Of a stretch of DNA of 64,000 bases, positions 33,571-46,930 are shown piece after piece; the first letter of the stretch is position 1, and every line of letters starts with the position of its first letter. The notes beneath the pieces are model-generated. The model did not search any database. It had not been told where the DNA came from and worked only from the letters and a program-made list of their open reading frames with translations. Source of the stretch: Uranotaenia lowii (taxonomy: Eukaryota; Arthropoda; Insecta; Diptera; Culicidae); assembly GCF_029784155.1 (NCBI RefSeq), contig NC_073691.1:51876490-51940489 (forward strand). The letters run 5' to 3'. The position numbers and the translations under genes are program-made.

Positions 33571-36500
33571 ATTCTGGAAATTAATCTATTTTTAATTAAT
33601 TCCAAATATAAAGTTATTTAGCACATTCTTCTACACTTAAAAATGTAGAGCTCCTATATTATTAAGAGATTTCTTGCATTATCTGTATTTGTTTCTACTC
33701 GGTATGCGTTGATTGTCATCTTGATTAAGATTTTAAGGTTATATACAATTAGTATAATTTTTATTTCCTATTTTAATTTGAATTTTTGTGATCAGTTATT
33801 CATAACATGGATTTGAAAAAAAGGTTGGTGGAGAGATTCCTAAACTCAATGGATTGATTAAGAACTTCGGGAACTAATATCTAAATCTTGCAAAAAACCA
33901 CACTGTCATATACTGCTTTATAGCGAACTTTTTGCATGAGATTTTGTTCCGAAGACCTTGAAAACTGAAAGTTTTTGTGTAAAAGCAAATGAAAAAATTG
34001 TAGAGCTGACCTAAAGAATACCGATTTTCTTTTCAAAACAAACATATTTTGCGCTACACTTTTTTGTATAGTCTTTTGCAATATTTTATATCAATTTGTC
34101 AGAGTTTGCAAAAGCTCTCCATTCCTGATACGAACAAATATGTGTCTGCCCTGGGGTGGGTGCCAAATGAAGTTTGGCCTAAAAACTGACCTGTTCAAAA
34201 TTTCAGCTCAATCGGAATCTCTAGGGTTTTTCAAAGTGCTCAAAGTTTCGGTTTTTTACCTTCCAAAAATCAGCAAAGGGTGGACCGAAGGAAATCGATT
34301 TTTTTTTATTTTGATGACTAATCACTCAAATATGCATAAAACGTCGAGATATGATGTTATCTAAAAAAACTTATTGGCCAAAAATCGAGTTTCTGGGACC
34401 TAGCCGTTTTTTATCCCTTTGGTCCTCCCTTTGGTGATTTCTAAAATGGTGTAATCGATTTTTGTTTAAATTTTTTTTTTTCGAAATTATAACAGATTTG
34501 GCATAAAAATTAAAATTAATATTTCGCTTTTTCCAATTTTCATTGGGTTCCTCCTTGGTGATTTTTGAGGGTCGAAACTTTGAGCGCTTTAAGGCAAAAA
34601 AAGATATTGTTTTCAATGCTATCGTTGTTGTTGTGAATTTCGTTTGAATTGTCCTGAGGAACGAAGCCTTATATCACACGGGTTTTTTCAATCTTCCTAT
34701 AATAAATTTTTGATTGAAGTTCCCTACGCTGAAATATATGTCTTAAATATGTAAAAACTATGTCGAAATCTATGGTCTCTACCCTGATACAAAATAATAT
34801 CTTAAATTCAAACGATTAAAGTTCAGCCCTGTCTTTTTCGTGAATTTCTATATTTTTATGAACCATTAGTTCAAATGACTAGGGTATTACTAAAGTTATT
34901 CATTGTTTTGTATAAAAAAAAAACATTTTTTTCTTAAGCATTGCTCTGGATTTGAAAAAATTTGCAATCTAATGATTTTAAGCTTTGTAAATAAATCCCT
35001 AATCAAGTTGACAAGCTGATTTAATATTATGTTTCGATGTATTTTCTACATATTTCGATATAAACTATACATTTTTTCTTCAGCTCTATACAGACTCTAA
35101 GAAAAATAAAATTTTTACTGTGGTTCAAAAGCACAACCACATTATAATTTCAAGATCAAGTTAACCGGATTTGTTTGTCTAAAATTGTTGAAATTGAGGA
35201 GAAAAACAATGAATCGATGCCAATTTGTTCCAAAAATTTATGAAAACCTGTTAATTGGATGCGAAAAAATCATGATTTCTTATCGGTTGACATATTTTCA
35301 AACAATTGTTAGAAATGTGAGGGCTTTGCATTGATTTTTTTATTCATCATCATTTTATATTAAAAAACGAGTAAAATATATACCGGGAAAAAAACCGGAA
35401 AAACTTTCGATATCAAATCGAAAAATCGCTAGCAACCCTGCAACTTTCAATTCAAAGTAAGACATCTAAATTTATTTTGGCCAAAAAAATCGTAATTTTG
35501 GAAATTCATTCAAAATTCGAAAATTCGGTTAAATTTGTGAATATTTCGAAATTCTGTGTTCAGTGACATATATTCTGTAATGAAAATTTGCTGAAAACTC
35601 TGTGCAATTGCAGATTTTTCTATGATTTCAGCAACCTAGTATATTTTGTGTTTGAGTAGGTTTTTTTCATTTCATGCCCAATTTATCCTCAACAAATCAA
35701 ATCTTTAGAATATCTAAAAAAATCATTTGTACCTCTGATGAGTTGTGCAAATCTGTCCCTGATGACCTCATAAATTGGCACGATATTGCCGATTGTGGCT
35801 TGTAAAATCCCACTCAATCGGATAGCCATGGCACAACAAGCGCGCTTAGCTGTAAAGAATCAGTAAAAAAAACTGTCCACTCTGAAATTTCGAATCAAGA
35901 GATCGAGCATCTCTATTTATGGTGAAACTTCTTATAATAACTCCTAGAAAGTAGTTTAAGCTGTTGAGCTGAAATGATGGGAAGATTGTTCACACATATT
36001 TCTCAAATTATGAGGTTTACAAATTTTGAATAATTTGTTTAGGAGGTTGACACATTTTGAAAATTGCACGTGAATAGACCAGACGAAATCCCTCTGAATA
36101 TTGAAGTTGATAATCAGATAATCCACACCACTTTAGAGAGAGTCTACGACTTTAAGTCCCATATGTATAACAATTATTAGTTTGGTCGCCGGGCCGGTGA
36201 AAATCGGTTGACAAATTTTTAACGCTCCACCTCTAGAGAGTGAATGATGAATACCAAATTAGCCGAACTATTTTTTTCCCTCACCAATCGGAGTGAAATT
36301 TGTTTTGATTCGATAGCGGCTGATCGATGAAGGAACAAGATGACGATAGGAGATACATATCTGAATATATCTGAGATAATTAATTACGATTTGGTTTCCT
36401 GTTTGCAAATTTGCCGAACGAATGTTTGGTGTTTTCGGATGTGTGGCTTCAGATTGTTATTCGATCTGGATGTTAATATGTGCATGTTACTAGGATTATT

Positions 36501-36800
36501 AGTGCATTTAGCAAGCACTCTTAAAAAAAATGTCCCCGTTTAAAAATGTTTAAAAATTGGTAATTTATATAATGTTGTGCAATGGTTTTTGAACCATAAC
36601 CGACTTTCAATAATGTTTTTTTTGTACAAGCTCTTGTCTTTGAATGTGTACCTTAAGACTCTCATGTTTGGCCAAAGTTGTAGAACATTTTTTCGAAAAT
36701 TCAAATCACAATAAACTTATCTGGTAAGATGATTTGTTATTGTTCATAAATGAGGTCAGTTCTCATTCTTCAATTGGCATTTTGTTCTGTATTTTTATTG
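33571..36800. other. non-coding; MITE fragment near 35520-35636
   Basis: Nothing coding is recognised. The segment 35520-35636 (AAATTCTGTGTTCAGTGAC, then GATTTTTCTATGATTTCAGCAACC) matches the right end of the CAAGGTTGCCG MITE family at 15140-15236. The 34370-34620 stretch repeats TTGGTCCTCC and TTGGTGATTT words. Confidence 0.4.
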
Positions 36801-37500
36801 AATTTTACATCCAACTCACAATAGAATCGACATCGCAATTGAGGGGACACCTGCAGTCTACACCGGAGAACGTGCCACTCTATCGATCGTTAACGACTTT
36901 GCCGCTTCATCCCGAAGCAATGCCACTTTCGCCATGCTTGTGTGCATTTAGCACGCTCCATCTAAAATGAGGAACAAATAAGTGTAATCATACCTACCCG
37001 GGTCGTCAAATCTAGGAAAAGGAAAGGTTTTAGCTCCAAGCTTCAAGGGCCTATCTGTGGCCTAACGTCTGCCGATGAACGATGATCGTTGAGGGTAAAT
37101 TTGCTGCTGCCAAACATAATAACCGCCCTCGGTCGGGCCAAAAAGGTCCACCATCACTACTTCGGAGACTAGTATCGCTTAAATGATGGCGCGCAAGTAA
37201 GGAAGAAAAAAGTCCGACTACTTTTAGCATGGCGGCGGCCGGTTTCTAGTAAATGGCTTTTGACTTGCGGAGTGCAATTACCTGTTCTGTTAGGGCTCTC
37301 AGCTATCGTCTGGTCTCGTTTGGTCTATCTTGAGACTGGAAGTGGTAGGCACGTTTTTTTTCCCTGGACCACGACACGGGATGCTGAGAGTGATACCCGT
37401 TCTAGTGCTGCCGACATTGCTAACCTCGTTCTGCTGAAACAGGTTTCGAAATCATCACCTGACTCCAATAGGTCAAGATGCTGCTTCTAGGAAGTGTCTG
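36801..37500. other. GC-richer unique DNA, function unknown
   Basis: The base composition rises and the sequence shares no repeat words with the rest of the window. It could be conserved non-coding DNA or a decayed retroelement. Frames at 36734-36970 and 37260-37490 have no domain I recognise. Confidence 0.3.
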
Positions 37501-40254
37501 CTGCAGATTTTGAACCGAGTTAATGTTCTGAGTTTTTTTCGGAATCAGGATTGAATAAAAAACTTAAAATTGTAACCTTAGGCTAGACGTTTTTTTTTGT
37601 TTCCGATTCCACATTTCTAATTCCTGGTCAAATTTCTGATTTGGTTGCCAACTTTTAATTCCACATTCTAGGAATGATACAAAAAGAAATTTTACTTTAA
37701 TAACTATTTTTTTTATTATTTAGTATTCGAGTCGAATTCAATTATCCGCATATTTCAACCCGAATGATCGAATCAACGGATAATCGAGTCAAAACTACAT
37801 ATAAAAAAACCATTAATTCTGAATTCGTTGATGTGGAAAAGAATACTAAATAATTATGGAAAACTGCTATTGGTTTTTTTTTAAGACCATTTAATATTTT
37901 TGTGTATCAAATTCATCATTTCAATGTTATAAGCCTTTTTTGCTAATACTCAACATACCGATACTTGATATATTCCTATTTATACCGTCGCAGGTCATAT
38001 GACCCCTAACAATTTTTCCGTTAAAACTCTCTTGTTTCTCAACCGAATTTTACAAAATTTATAGCTTAGGAAAGCTTGCAACGTGACTCAAGTATGATTC
38101 TATTTTATAGCTATTCAAATTATAAGAAAACAAATTCCAAAAAACATGCTTCGAGAAAAAGGCTCTGTGGTCATAAAAAATTCACTTAGTGCCTGAGAAA
38201 GCTGAAGTTAGAAGCTATATGTTGATGCAAATATTTTTTTTTTTAAATTGCTTATGATCATGGCCACAAACATGTAAAAAAGTGGTGTAAAAACCGTACT
38301 TTTCAACGAATCAACCGCCAAAGCTGTTTCAGTCAAAGTATTTTTTATTTGAAAAGTGAATTGGAAAGTTGACGTTATTTGTGACATTTCGGCATCTTTA
38401 GATGCCGAAGATGCCTATAAAACACGAAATACAGAATTCTTGACGGGTATTCAAAGGTAGCTGTTTTCTAGAAATTTGTATCAATCTGATCAACCTGATT
38501 TCTGAGACTATTCTAACACCTAAATTCACGATTCAGCAAAAAAAAAAAAAAGTTATTGAAGCTTTATATCCCGATCAGATAATTACACCAATAATGAACA
38601 TTAGACATTTTCTCTAAACAATTTAAAAATGCATCATTTTTAAAATTTATTGCTACCTTAAAATTTCTTCTAGATAGCATAAGAATGATCTATTTTTGAT
38701 GTTTTACTTTGATTTTAATAGAAATCTTTCTATTCAATCTTATATCGAAGAAGGAAGTATTCAATGTTGAAAAATACAAATTTAGAAAAAAATTGCATAT
38801 GTTGAACACAGCATATTCAACGCAGAAAACTTTAAAAAAAAAGTTCATAATTAGCTTATTGTTTAGTATAGTTCTACAGAACGCTAAAATTCCATTTACC
38901 CAATGAGCTGCAAATAATTTGAAATTTGGTTTTGAGAAAATCTTCAATTCGACTTGACCCTACTGTGCTTGGTTCAACTTTATTTAATTGCCTTCGTTTT
39001 TTAAATATTCGTGCATTTTCACCTTTTTTCAATAAAAAAACATTTTTATGATAATTTTTTAAATCGACAAACAGTTGAAATTCTAACTCATATTATCAAA
39101 TCAGAGTTATTTTAGCATATTTGAACAATCGGGTCTTTTTTTCCACCAAGAGAAAACTAAACAAATTGTAGGCCATAGCAACATACATGATTACACCCAG
39201 AAAATTTCAAGTAGGCTGAAATTTTATGCCGAAAATAAAATTTTAAAATATTTCTCTGCGTGTTTTGAAACTTTAGGAGCAACTTTTATAGCTAAGACAT
39301 GAATCTCGGTTTCCAGTGTTAAATCAGTTCATCGATGGTTTGAGTTTTATCCGTAAAATGTGTTTCGTCCCTCAAAATTGTCGAAAGCCGATAGGGTCTG
39401 CCATTAGCCTGTTATTCAAATCCGAGAAATCTTGGAATGCTTTGGCAGAGTACACATGAAAATAGAAGTATTGCCGAAAATCACTTTCAGGTGAATAAAA
39501 ATGAAATGAAAACGGAAATAATGCGTTATACAATCAAACAAAATACAAAAAAAAACACGAACAAATTTTTGTCAATGTATAGAAAATCGAGTCTGAAAAA
39601 TCAAACTGATATCTTTTTCAAAATTCCTTTTCAAAAAAATAACAAGCTCTCGCCAAAACCTTCCAATTACACATCAGAATAAAAATTGTACAGATTGACG
39701 TATTTGCGACATTTAAAGATAAATTTTATCTTATTTATCATTTTATCTTATTTATCAGATCAACATCAGATTTTCGAATTGTTCAGTCAATCATATAAGA
39801 CTCTGTCTTATAGTTCCAAAATAAAACTTTTAAATAATCTTTCAATCCGTGCTCACTCTGCCCCTTCGACTTATTTATCGGAGCCGAAATACAATGAGCG
39901 AAACTAGAATAGTTCCACTATGTGTTTTGCTTATGGAAATATGAATGATTTTCTTCCACAGTTTGTTTCAAATCGTTCAACGGATAAATCAAGCATAAGT
40001 TTACTTTTTGTTGTTGAAGCAATTGGCGTTGAGGACCAATAATATGAAAAAAAGTGCGAAATACTTACGATTTTTTTTTACAAAAATCAATACTATTTTT
40101 TTACAAAATTTAAAACAAAACTCAAGTATATCTTAAAATATGCTGTGTAAAAGTGAATAATAATGCTTCTACGAACTATTCTGATATATTATTCCTGCAT
40201 TTTTAGGCGTTTGCTAGTATTCCAAAGGTTTTAAAGGGGGTAAAGAGATTTTCC
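37501..40254. other. AT-rich DNA, no recognised gene
   Basis: A weak inverted repeat is seen at 37720-37850 (ATTTAGTATTC...GAATACTAAAT). No coding region or element boundary can be supported in the rest. Confidence 0.4.
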
Positions 40255-41149
40255 TCTATCACTAAGGAATTTGACATTTGAGCTATAGTACTTAATCAAA
40301 CTGCTTAATTTCTCCTTTATAATGACTTACAATACATACAGGCTTCTCATTCAAAAATATAGTTTTCTTTAATCAGTCAAACACTTTTATTCTGTGTTAA
40401 GTCGTAGATGGCACTATCTTGCTGTTAAACTGAATTGAGACCTATTTCTGACTATCCGAAATTAACTTAGGTGTGCTGGATGATTTTGGTCAAGAAATAA
40501 GTACTTCATACTGCGTGAAAATGCTAAGATCACTAAATCGAATCATTAGAATTGTGTCATCATAGTCAGTACATAAACATAGCTAACAGTATTATTCGTA
40601 TGATATGCAATTGAATCGGAAGTTGAAATGAGCAGATACTTCCGCGGGGGTATATTCTTGTGCTGGTGAGTTTTTGCGAACCCAGAAAAGCTTCTTTCAG
40701 CGTGAACTCCAATAAATCTGTTTTGGAAAACTATCTCAAAATGACGAATATGAGCCTAAATAAACCCGGGAAATCAATTACATTGTTTTAACTGCAAGAT
40801 AGTGCTCCCAAGTAACAATTTTAGCTTAATTATGCTCAGCAAAATTTCGTTTGGACTACAGCATTAATCTTCATAAAAAGCTAAAGTGCATTCTATAACA
40901 TCACGTGGGCTCTAATAAAGCCAAAATCAGGCTATTTGGCCCTATCCTGGAAACGTCATCATGACCCATCATAGTTGGTCATCAATGTAGGCTTTCGTCT
41001 CAGCTTTCGGTCAGTCGGACATCGTCCTGTAGATGGGCAACATCGAGCCCGAAACCGGTCGACAAAAAAGGTAATTTTGAATCCATTTTCCGTTTTGTAA
41101 GAACGTTAAGTGTCGTGTCCTGTAATACGTCGTTTGTGAATTGTCAACT

Positions 41150-42690
41150 TTCGTTGTCTGACGCCATCTTGAAATCCAAGATGGCGGCTTCCGCTGAACT
41201 TTGAAATGCTGTAGATGACTTAAAATCTCCGCAATATGGGTATTGGGTAAAGGGCTAAACCAAGAGAAACCAAATTTCGCTACCAGACTTCATCTTGAAA
41301 TTCAATATGGCCGCTTCCACTTAGCTGTAAAATACTGTTAATCGCTAAAAATCGCATGAAACACCCACAATACTTTTATTGGGTTCAAGGGCAAAACCAG
41401 TAGAAGTGGATTTCCTCTTTCTAACTTTATCTTGAAATTCAAGATGGCGGCTTCCACTGAACTGTAAATGACTAAAAATCGCTCGAAAGTTTTACAATAA
41501 TGGTGTTGGGTGGAAGGGCTAAACTAGAAGAACCAGACCCTGTTTGTTTTTGGCAACACGCCTGAACTTTTTGTGTTGCCAAAACAGAATGTTGATAATA
41601 ACGAACGATTTTTTTTTCTCAACTTTGTTTTCATTTAATACTACATTAAAACTACTATTTATGATTTAAAAACAATTTTCGATAATTGAAATCACTTTTA
41701 TTTTTTTTATTATGTTTCTGATGCATTTAGCACTTTTCTTGTTTTGTTTTTTTTTTTTTCTATTTCAGCTATTTTTGCTATTTATGTCATTCTACTATGT
41801 CTACCATGCTATTATGTATAAATTGTATTGGTCAAATTCTAGCATAAACTATAAGGTAATGTTGTTTCTCTTAACCGTTTGATTTAGGCACATGTGCCAA
41901 ATTGGATGTTGCCAAAATCGAATGTAGCCAAAAACGAACAGGGTCTGTATTGTGGTGGTTTTATAGGATTTTCAGTCACTTATAGCATTTCAGAGAAACG
42001 CAAAAAGAGATATACGACTTCTAACGTTTAGCCTTTTCACCCAATACAATATATTTTGAGGATTTCATGCTATTTTCATTCATTTACAGCATTTTTAAGT
42101 TCAGCTGAAGCCACCATCTTGGATTTCAAGATAGCGCCAGAATGCAAAAATCAACTTCTTATAGCTTATCTCAATTAACAAATACTCATATATTGGAGGT
42201 TTCATGCGATATTCAATGACTTATAGCATATTTAAAGTTTATCGAAAGCCGCCATCTTGGATTTCAAGATGGCGTCAGATAGCGAAGTTTGACTTCTATT
42301 TGTTTTCCCCTTTTACCCAATACCAATATTGTTGGGATTTTATGCTTTTTTAAGTCATTTACTACCTTTTAAAGTTAAGCGGAAGCCGCCATCTTGGATT
42401 TAAAGATGGCGTCAGATAACGAAAATCGACTTCTACCGGTTGATCTCTTTCAACTTATACCCATATTGTAAGGGTTATATGTGATTTTCAGTTCATCTTC
42501 AAGTTGAGTGGTAGCCGCCATCTTGGAATTTAAGATGGCAACGGATAACGAAATTCGACTTCTACTCTTTATCACTTTCACCCAATAACTATATTGTGAA
42601 GGTTTCATAATATTTTCCGTAATTTACAGATTTGGAAATAAAAGCAAAAGCCGCCATCTTGGATTAATGATGGCGTCAATTTTTTTTCCT
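41150..42690. repeat. array of palindromic CGCCATCTTG-n-CAAGATGGCG units
   Basis: Eight units carry a CCATCTT/AAGATGG palindrome, at about 41164, 41290, 41425 and then 42112, 42249, 42387, 42514 and 42650. The best case is CGCCATCTTG-GATTT-CAAGATGGCG at 42251. The first three are followed by GGCTTCC and the last five are preceded by the inverse GGAAGCC or similar, so the array itself is mirrored. Unit length is about 127-139 bases and includes CACCCAATACnnATATTG and TTTCATGCnATTTTCA words. GCCATCTT fits the core bound by YY1 and Drosophila Pleiohomeotic; binding here is only a possibility. Confidence 0.75.
41534..41947. mobile_element. MITE with CAGACCCTGTTnG ends
   Basis: The left end CAGACCCTGTTTGTTTTTGG and the right end, inverted, CAGACCCTGTTCGTTTTTGG differ by one base in 20. 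The interior is AT-rich with long T runs. It sits at the turning point of the mirrored CCATCTT array. The target duplication is not clear. Confidence 0.7.
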
Positions 42691-43250
42691 ACTATTTGGG
42701 TCCTTTCACTCAATATTCATATTGTAAAGATATTCATACCACTTACGGTGATTTAAGTTTTCAAAGATTTTTATTTTTTTTTTATTTTAACTCAAAGCCA
42801 ACACACATAACTTATCAAAAATGTGTAAAAATGGGAGTTCCAATTCAAATATGTGCTATAAAACCTGAGCGTTTCCTGATTTGACATCTTTATCGAGAAC
42901 TGTCAATAAGTTTTATGGCGGTTTAATAATCATGCACTGAGTGCTATTAGTGCTATTAGTGCTTGGAGCAAACTTCTAAGTTTGTGTTTTATTATAGTTT
43001 AAACACAGGATTCATAACTCATTCAAAATAACTAAAGCAGTATGTTTAATAATAGTTTTATTAAAATTTTCAAAACTATCTGAAAATATATGGTCGAAAC
43101 AAAAACATAAGCATTTTGCATGACCATAATTAAACCGGCATAAAACGAGCTGCACAAAAATGCCATAATTAAACCATAATAAAACTTCTAGTTGGCCTAA
43201 TCTGTGTTACTTGGGCTGCCATCTACGACTTGTCAAATTCCTTGGTGCCA

Positions 43251-43620
43251 CAGGAAAACTTTTAGAAACCCATTTAAAACCTTTGGAGTAGTAGAAAACG
43301 TCTGAAAATGCAGTGAAGCTGATATTGAGTAATCCAAGAATGACCCCAAATCGACTCAGTCTACTGTTGCAGATATTGAACAGAGCCAATCTTTGGTGTT
43401 AGATTTTCTGCACGGTTATACGCGCCTTTTTGCAATTAGCACGGTTTTCAGAGCGATTTTTGTAATCATCATGATATCTGAAATAAAATACTCTACGTCC
43501 ATTTCATGTAAAACACTTGGATTTTTTTTTAAAGTTAGGGTAAGCTTAGCTCTGAGGGTTGAAAGGTGAGACATAAGACCTGAGGCATGAACCATGGACA
43601 TGAAATATAAAAAAATAAGG
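43251..43620. other. non-coding, no recognised gene
   Basis: No motif or repeat is recognised. The frames at 43207-43389 and 43416-43601 (minus) have no similarity I can name. Confidence 0.4.
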
Positions 43621-44000
43621 GATGAAACCAGTTTAATGTCTCATTTTTCACTTCTCATGTCTCACGAGCCGTTTGTCACGTCTCACGTCTAATTTTTCAC
43701 GCTTTCGTCTCATTTCTTACTTTTCCATCTCAATTTTCATTCATCATGTCCCACTTCTCTCTTCTTACGACTGATTTCCCCATCTTAAGACGTAATACAC
43801 GTCTCAGTTCTGCCTTCTCACGTTTCATTTCTCACGTTTTTCGTCTCACATCTTCCATTTTCATGTCTCTTCACATTTCACTCCAAAACGTCTCACGTTT
43901 CACGTACGTCTCATTTCTCACTTTTCATTGCACACTTCTCATAGATCATTCCTCTGATTTCACGTCTTATGAATCATTTCTCAGGTCTTAATTTCCAGAT
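43621..44000. repeat. degenerate TCTCACGTCTCATTT simple repeat
   Basis: About 370 bases are made of imperfect copies of TCTCAnnTTTCAC and CACGTCTCATTTCT with a period near 12-18 bases. The pyrimidine-rich strand is the plus strand. It is similar in style, but not in sequence, to the low-complexity runs at 54365-54790 and 63480-64000. Confidence 0.75.
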
Positions 44001-46380
44001 CTTGCTGAGGCCCTAGTTTTGAGCGCGAACTGGTATAAATTCTATATTTATTTCTCATTTGCGCAAATTTATCCCATCTTTTTTGGGCCTGTATGCAGCG
44101 ATCAATCGATCGATCTTATCGAGAAAAATATTTCACTCGATTTAAAAGAGTTACAATAATAATCTCTTTGGCTAATTTGATATCCGTTTGTCCCTGCCAA
44201 TATTCATTTGTCGTGCTACAAATCTCGACATTTACGACTTCTTTCTCATTAACGAATTCTTAGCATAGAAAGAAAATCAAAATCTTTGAATTTTTGACTT
44301 TAAATTGGCGACGAACATTATTCCTCTGAAAGGTAAGTTCTAGAACTCTGAGTTGTTTATTTTGATTACATTTTTGTCGATTCCTGAGAAATATCAGATC
44401 AGACTTCAAGAAGAGTCTCTTGGAATAAAATCAACAGTTTTCTTCTCAGAAATCATTCAGAATAAGAAAACGGTCAAATTGCAACGTACGAGGACTTGAT
44501 CCCGATGGCCAGCAGTGCCCTAGAGTTGTATCGTTGAAAGTAAGAAAAAACCAAAAACATGCATTTACTTTCCTATACGTTGCACATTGCCCAAGCACAG
44601 AATCATAGCTAAGCATCGCCTTAAAATTCCTAGTAATGGAAAAATGCTCCCCAATACGAGGGATCCGGCTAGAAGACGATAAAGATAAGGAACGGGTAAA
44701 CGAGGGGGTTTAAAGTAAGATATATTCGGTGTACTTGGCACGAAGACCCATCATTACTGGCTGCCTCCAGCTTTGGAATTTTTACTGGGAATGTATGTTT
44801 GCTGCAGAATGATTAGACAGACAGTACCGGCAATAGTTAGCAGTTTAACTTCATCCATATGTTGCGCCGCTTTTACGACTGACTGGCCGACCGACCAATG
44901 TTGGTGAATTCTGGTTTGTTTCATCCGATTGGCGAAAGAAGAAAAATGGAGGGAGGGGAAACCCTCTGGAAGCATAGAATACTAGTTTATCCGGTTCCGT
45001 ATAAACAACCTATAGGAAAATGCAGGGGAGATGCAATTGCACCGAAGTATGAAATGGGCGCGTTTTTCCCGGTATTGGGGTCAGGTCGAATTCCTTTGGG
45101 ATGGAAAACGATTTTTTCCACTAAACCGCGTGGCCCAGATTTGTTTTAAGGTAGAGATCATAGAAGAAGGATAGGAAAATAAACACTTTCGAGGTTTCAC
45201 GAGAATTCTAAATTGAAAGTGAATTGAAACAAATCAACATTCTCTTTTCTGCAATCAAGGATGGTGACATCAGGTTTCTAACCATTTGACAGCATCCAAT
45301 GACGATAATTCAACACGCTCAATCGTTTAATCGACCGTCAACAGAGTAATAGGAAACCGCACTAAATGTCACCCCCGTCAAGATGTTTCGATCTGTGACG
45401 AGTTATTTTCGTTCTATCAATAATCTGCATTTTTTACGTCCCCAAAGCACCTTGAAGCATCTATTAGGAATGAAAAAAAGGTAATTGAAACCTTTCGTGT
45501 TTAGAACGTATATTTAAATGATAGGATCGTCGTGATCTATAAAACGATCGTAATTACTCGTTTTAAATCGAGATGATTATGAACTTGAGAAATCGTTCAA
45601 TTTCGATTTTCGTCTCTAAACAGATGTTTAAAGACATTTTTTTTCCGTCGTCTGCATCACGATCGCAAATGATCGCTAATAAAAGGCGCATTTTTAACTG
45701 AGGCAATCTGTGTTGACCGACAATTTCGTTCTTGCTCGTTCGCGATACCATAAACACTGAATGTACGATCATCCCGCGTTTTTTTTTTGTTTTTTCACGA
45801 CGTTTCCGTCAGGAATGGCCTTAGCGTTTGAGCGTTTGGCGTCATTGACTGAGACACTGGGGGAGGAGGATAAACAACTTGACAAAGGCGTAGAATTCTC
45901 TCTAGTCTAGTCTAGAGGGTCCGTTCGGAGTCAAAATATTTGAACAGATGCTGGCGAAAAAAGGAAGCGGTTTATACCTGTTTGTTGTGAATCACAACGC
46001 TATTTGAAGATAATTTCATCATCGGCTTCGATACTGTCGAACTGTATCGCTGATTTAAAATAATCACATCTGTGTCAACAAACCATCTAACTTGGGTGCA
46101 TACACCCACCTATTTTAAATATTTTCAAAAATGATTTTGAAATTATTCCATTTGTTTCAATATTATTTCATTATTTATGGAACGAAAGAAAAGAAATTAA
46201 TATTTAATAAATATTGCCAACATTGAAAAAGATAAAATGTTGAACTTGTCTATTTTTGAGAGCGATACACGTGTTTAAAGAAGCTTCTAAATTGAGTTCA
46301 TGAATTATCGCCTGACCAGGAAAATGGCGCAGTAGGCAAGAAGAGCACACTACACATTTTAAAGATTGTTCCTTGTTGAA
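44001..46380. other. apparently unique non-coding DNA
   Basis: Composition is less extreme than the flanks and no repeat words are shared with the rest of the window, so this may be original host sequence between insertions. The frames at 44754-44975 (minus), 44898-45149 (plus) and 45563-45772 (minus) have no recognisable domain. Confidence 0.35.
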
Positions 46381-46810
46381 TAATAATAAGGAATTTTCCG
46401 GCTCCGGTAAAAAAGACGAAGTGGTTAGATGAATAAGAAGGGATAAGTGAACGGGTACAAATTTGAAAGACTGCTCCAAACTTAATATGTCGACTTCGGT
46501 AAATAAGATGGAGTGGCTGGAGGAATATGTTGAAATTATTCTGGCCCCGGTAAATAAGCCGGGGCAGCTGGAAGAGTCCAGATTGTAGAGAATGTTTCTA
46601 ATTTTTTTTCGACACTGGTTAATAAAACGGAGTGACTGACGGGGCGGGAGTTACTGGAAAAATGTTTTGCAATTATTCGTTTCCGGTAAAAAACTCGAAG
46701 TGTCTGAGGGAGTATGTATTTGAAAAGCTGTATTAGTTGGAGTGGCTGGAGAAATGTTTTGAGATTGTTTAACAAGACGGAACCGCTGGAAGAATGTTTT
46801 CTGAAGGCTG
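46381..46810. repeat. degenerate tandem repeat, unit about 80-100 bp
   Basis: A block of the form CCGGTAAAnAAGnCGnAGTGnCTGGA-GAATnTTTTGAnATT recurs about five times (46400, 46495, 46545, 46610, 46680, with partial copies to 46800). Minus-strand frames at 46204-46962 come from this repeat (PEPENS-like and LPETN-like words) and are not taken as genes. Confidence 0.6.
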
Positions 46811-46930
46811 TTTGTATAATAAAAAATAGGAAGTAGTTGGAAGACTGTTACGCATCCTGAAATCAAGGTGTAGTGAAATGAAAAATGTTTTGAACTTTTT
46901 TCCTGTTCCGAAAATGCGCTGAAAAGTGCC

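Larger units (their letters stand above)
40806..43216. mobile_element. non-autonomous element with CCCAAGTAACA ends, 3-bp duplication
   Basis: The ends read CCCAAGTAACA and, inverted, CCCAAGTAACACAG. TGC flanks both sides (40803-40805 and 43217-43219). Removing the element with one TGC restores GATAGTGCCATCTACGACTT, exactly the complement of the reference arm at 40388-40410. A 3-bp duplication is usual for PIF/Harbinger, although that group prefers TWA sites, so the class is open. There is no transposase frame. The interior is an array of palindromic CCATCTT sites (separate entry), cut by another small element at 41534-41947. Confidence 0.65.
40255..43250. repeat. inverted repeat split by a 2.4-kb element
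   Basis: The left arm contains AAGGAATTTGACA (about 40265) and AGTCGTAGATGGCACTATCT (40388). The right arm contains the inverse, AGATAGTG...CCATCTACGACTTGTCAAATTCCTT, but is cut between AGTGC and CCATC by the element at 40806-43216. The left arm in turn has about 110 extra bases between GAATTTGACA and AGTCGTAG. The uncut left arm serves as reference for the empty site. Confidence 0.6.
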
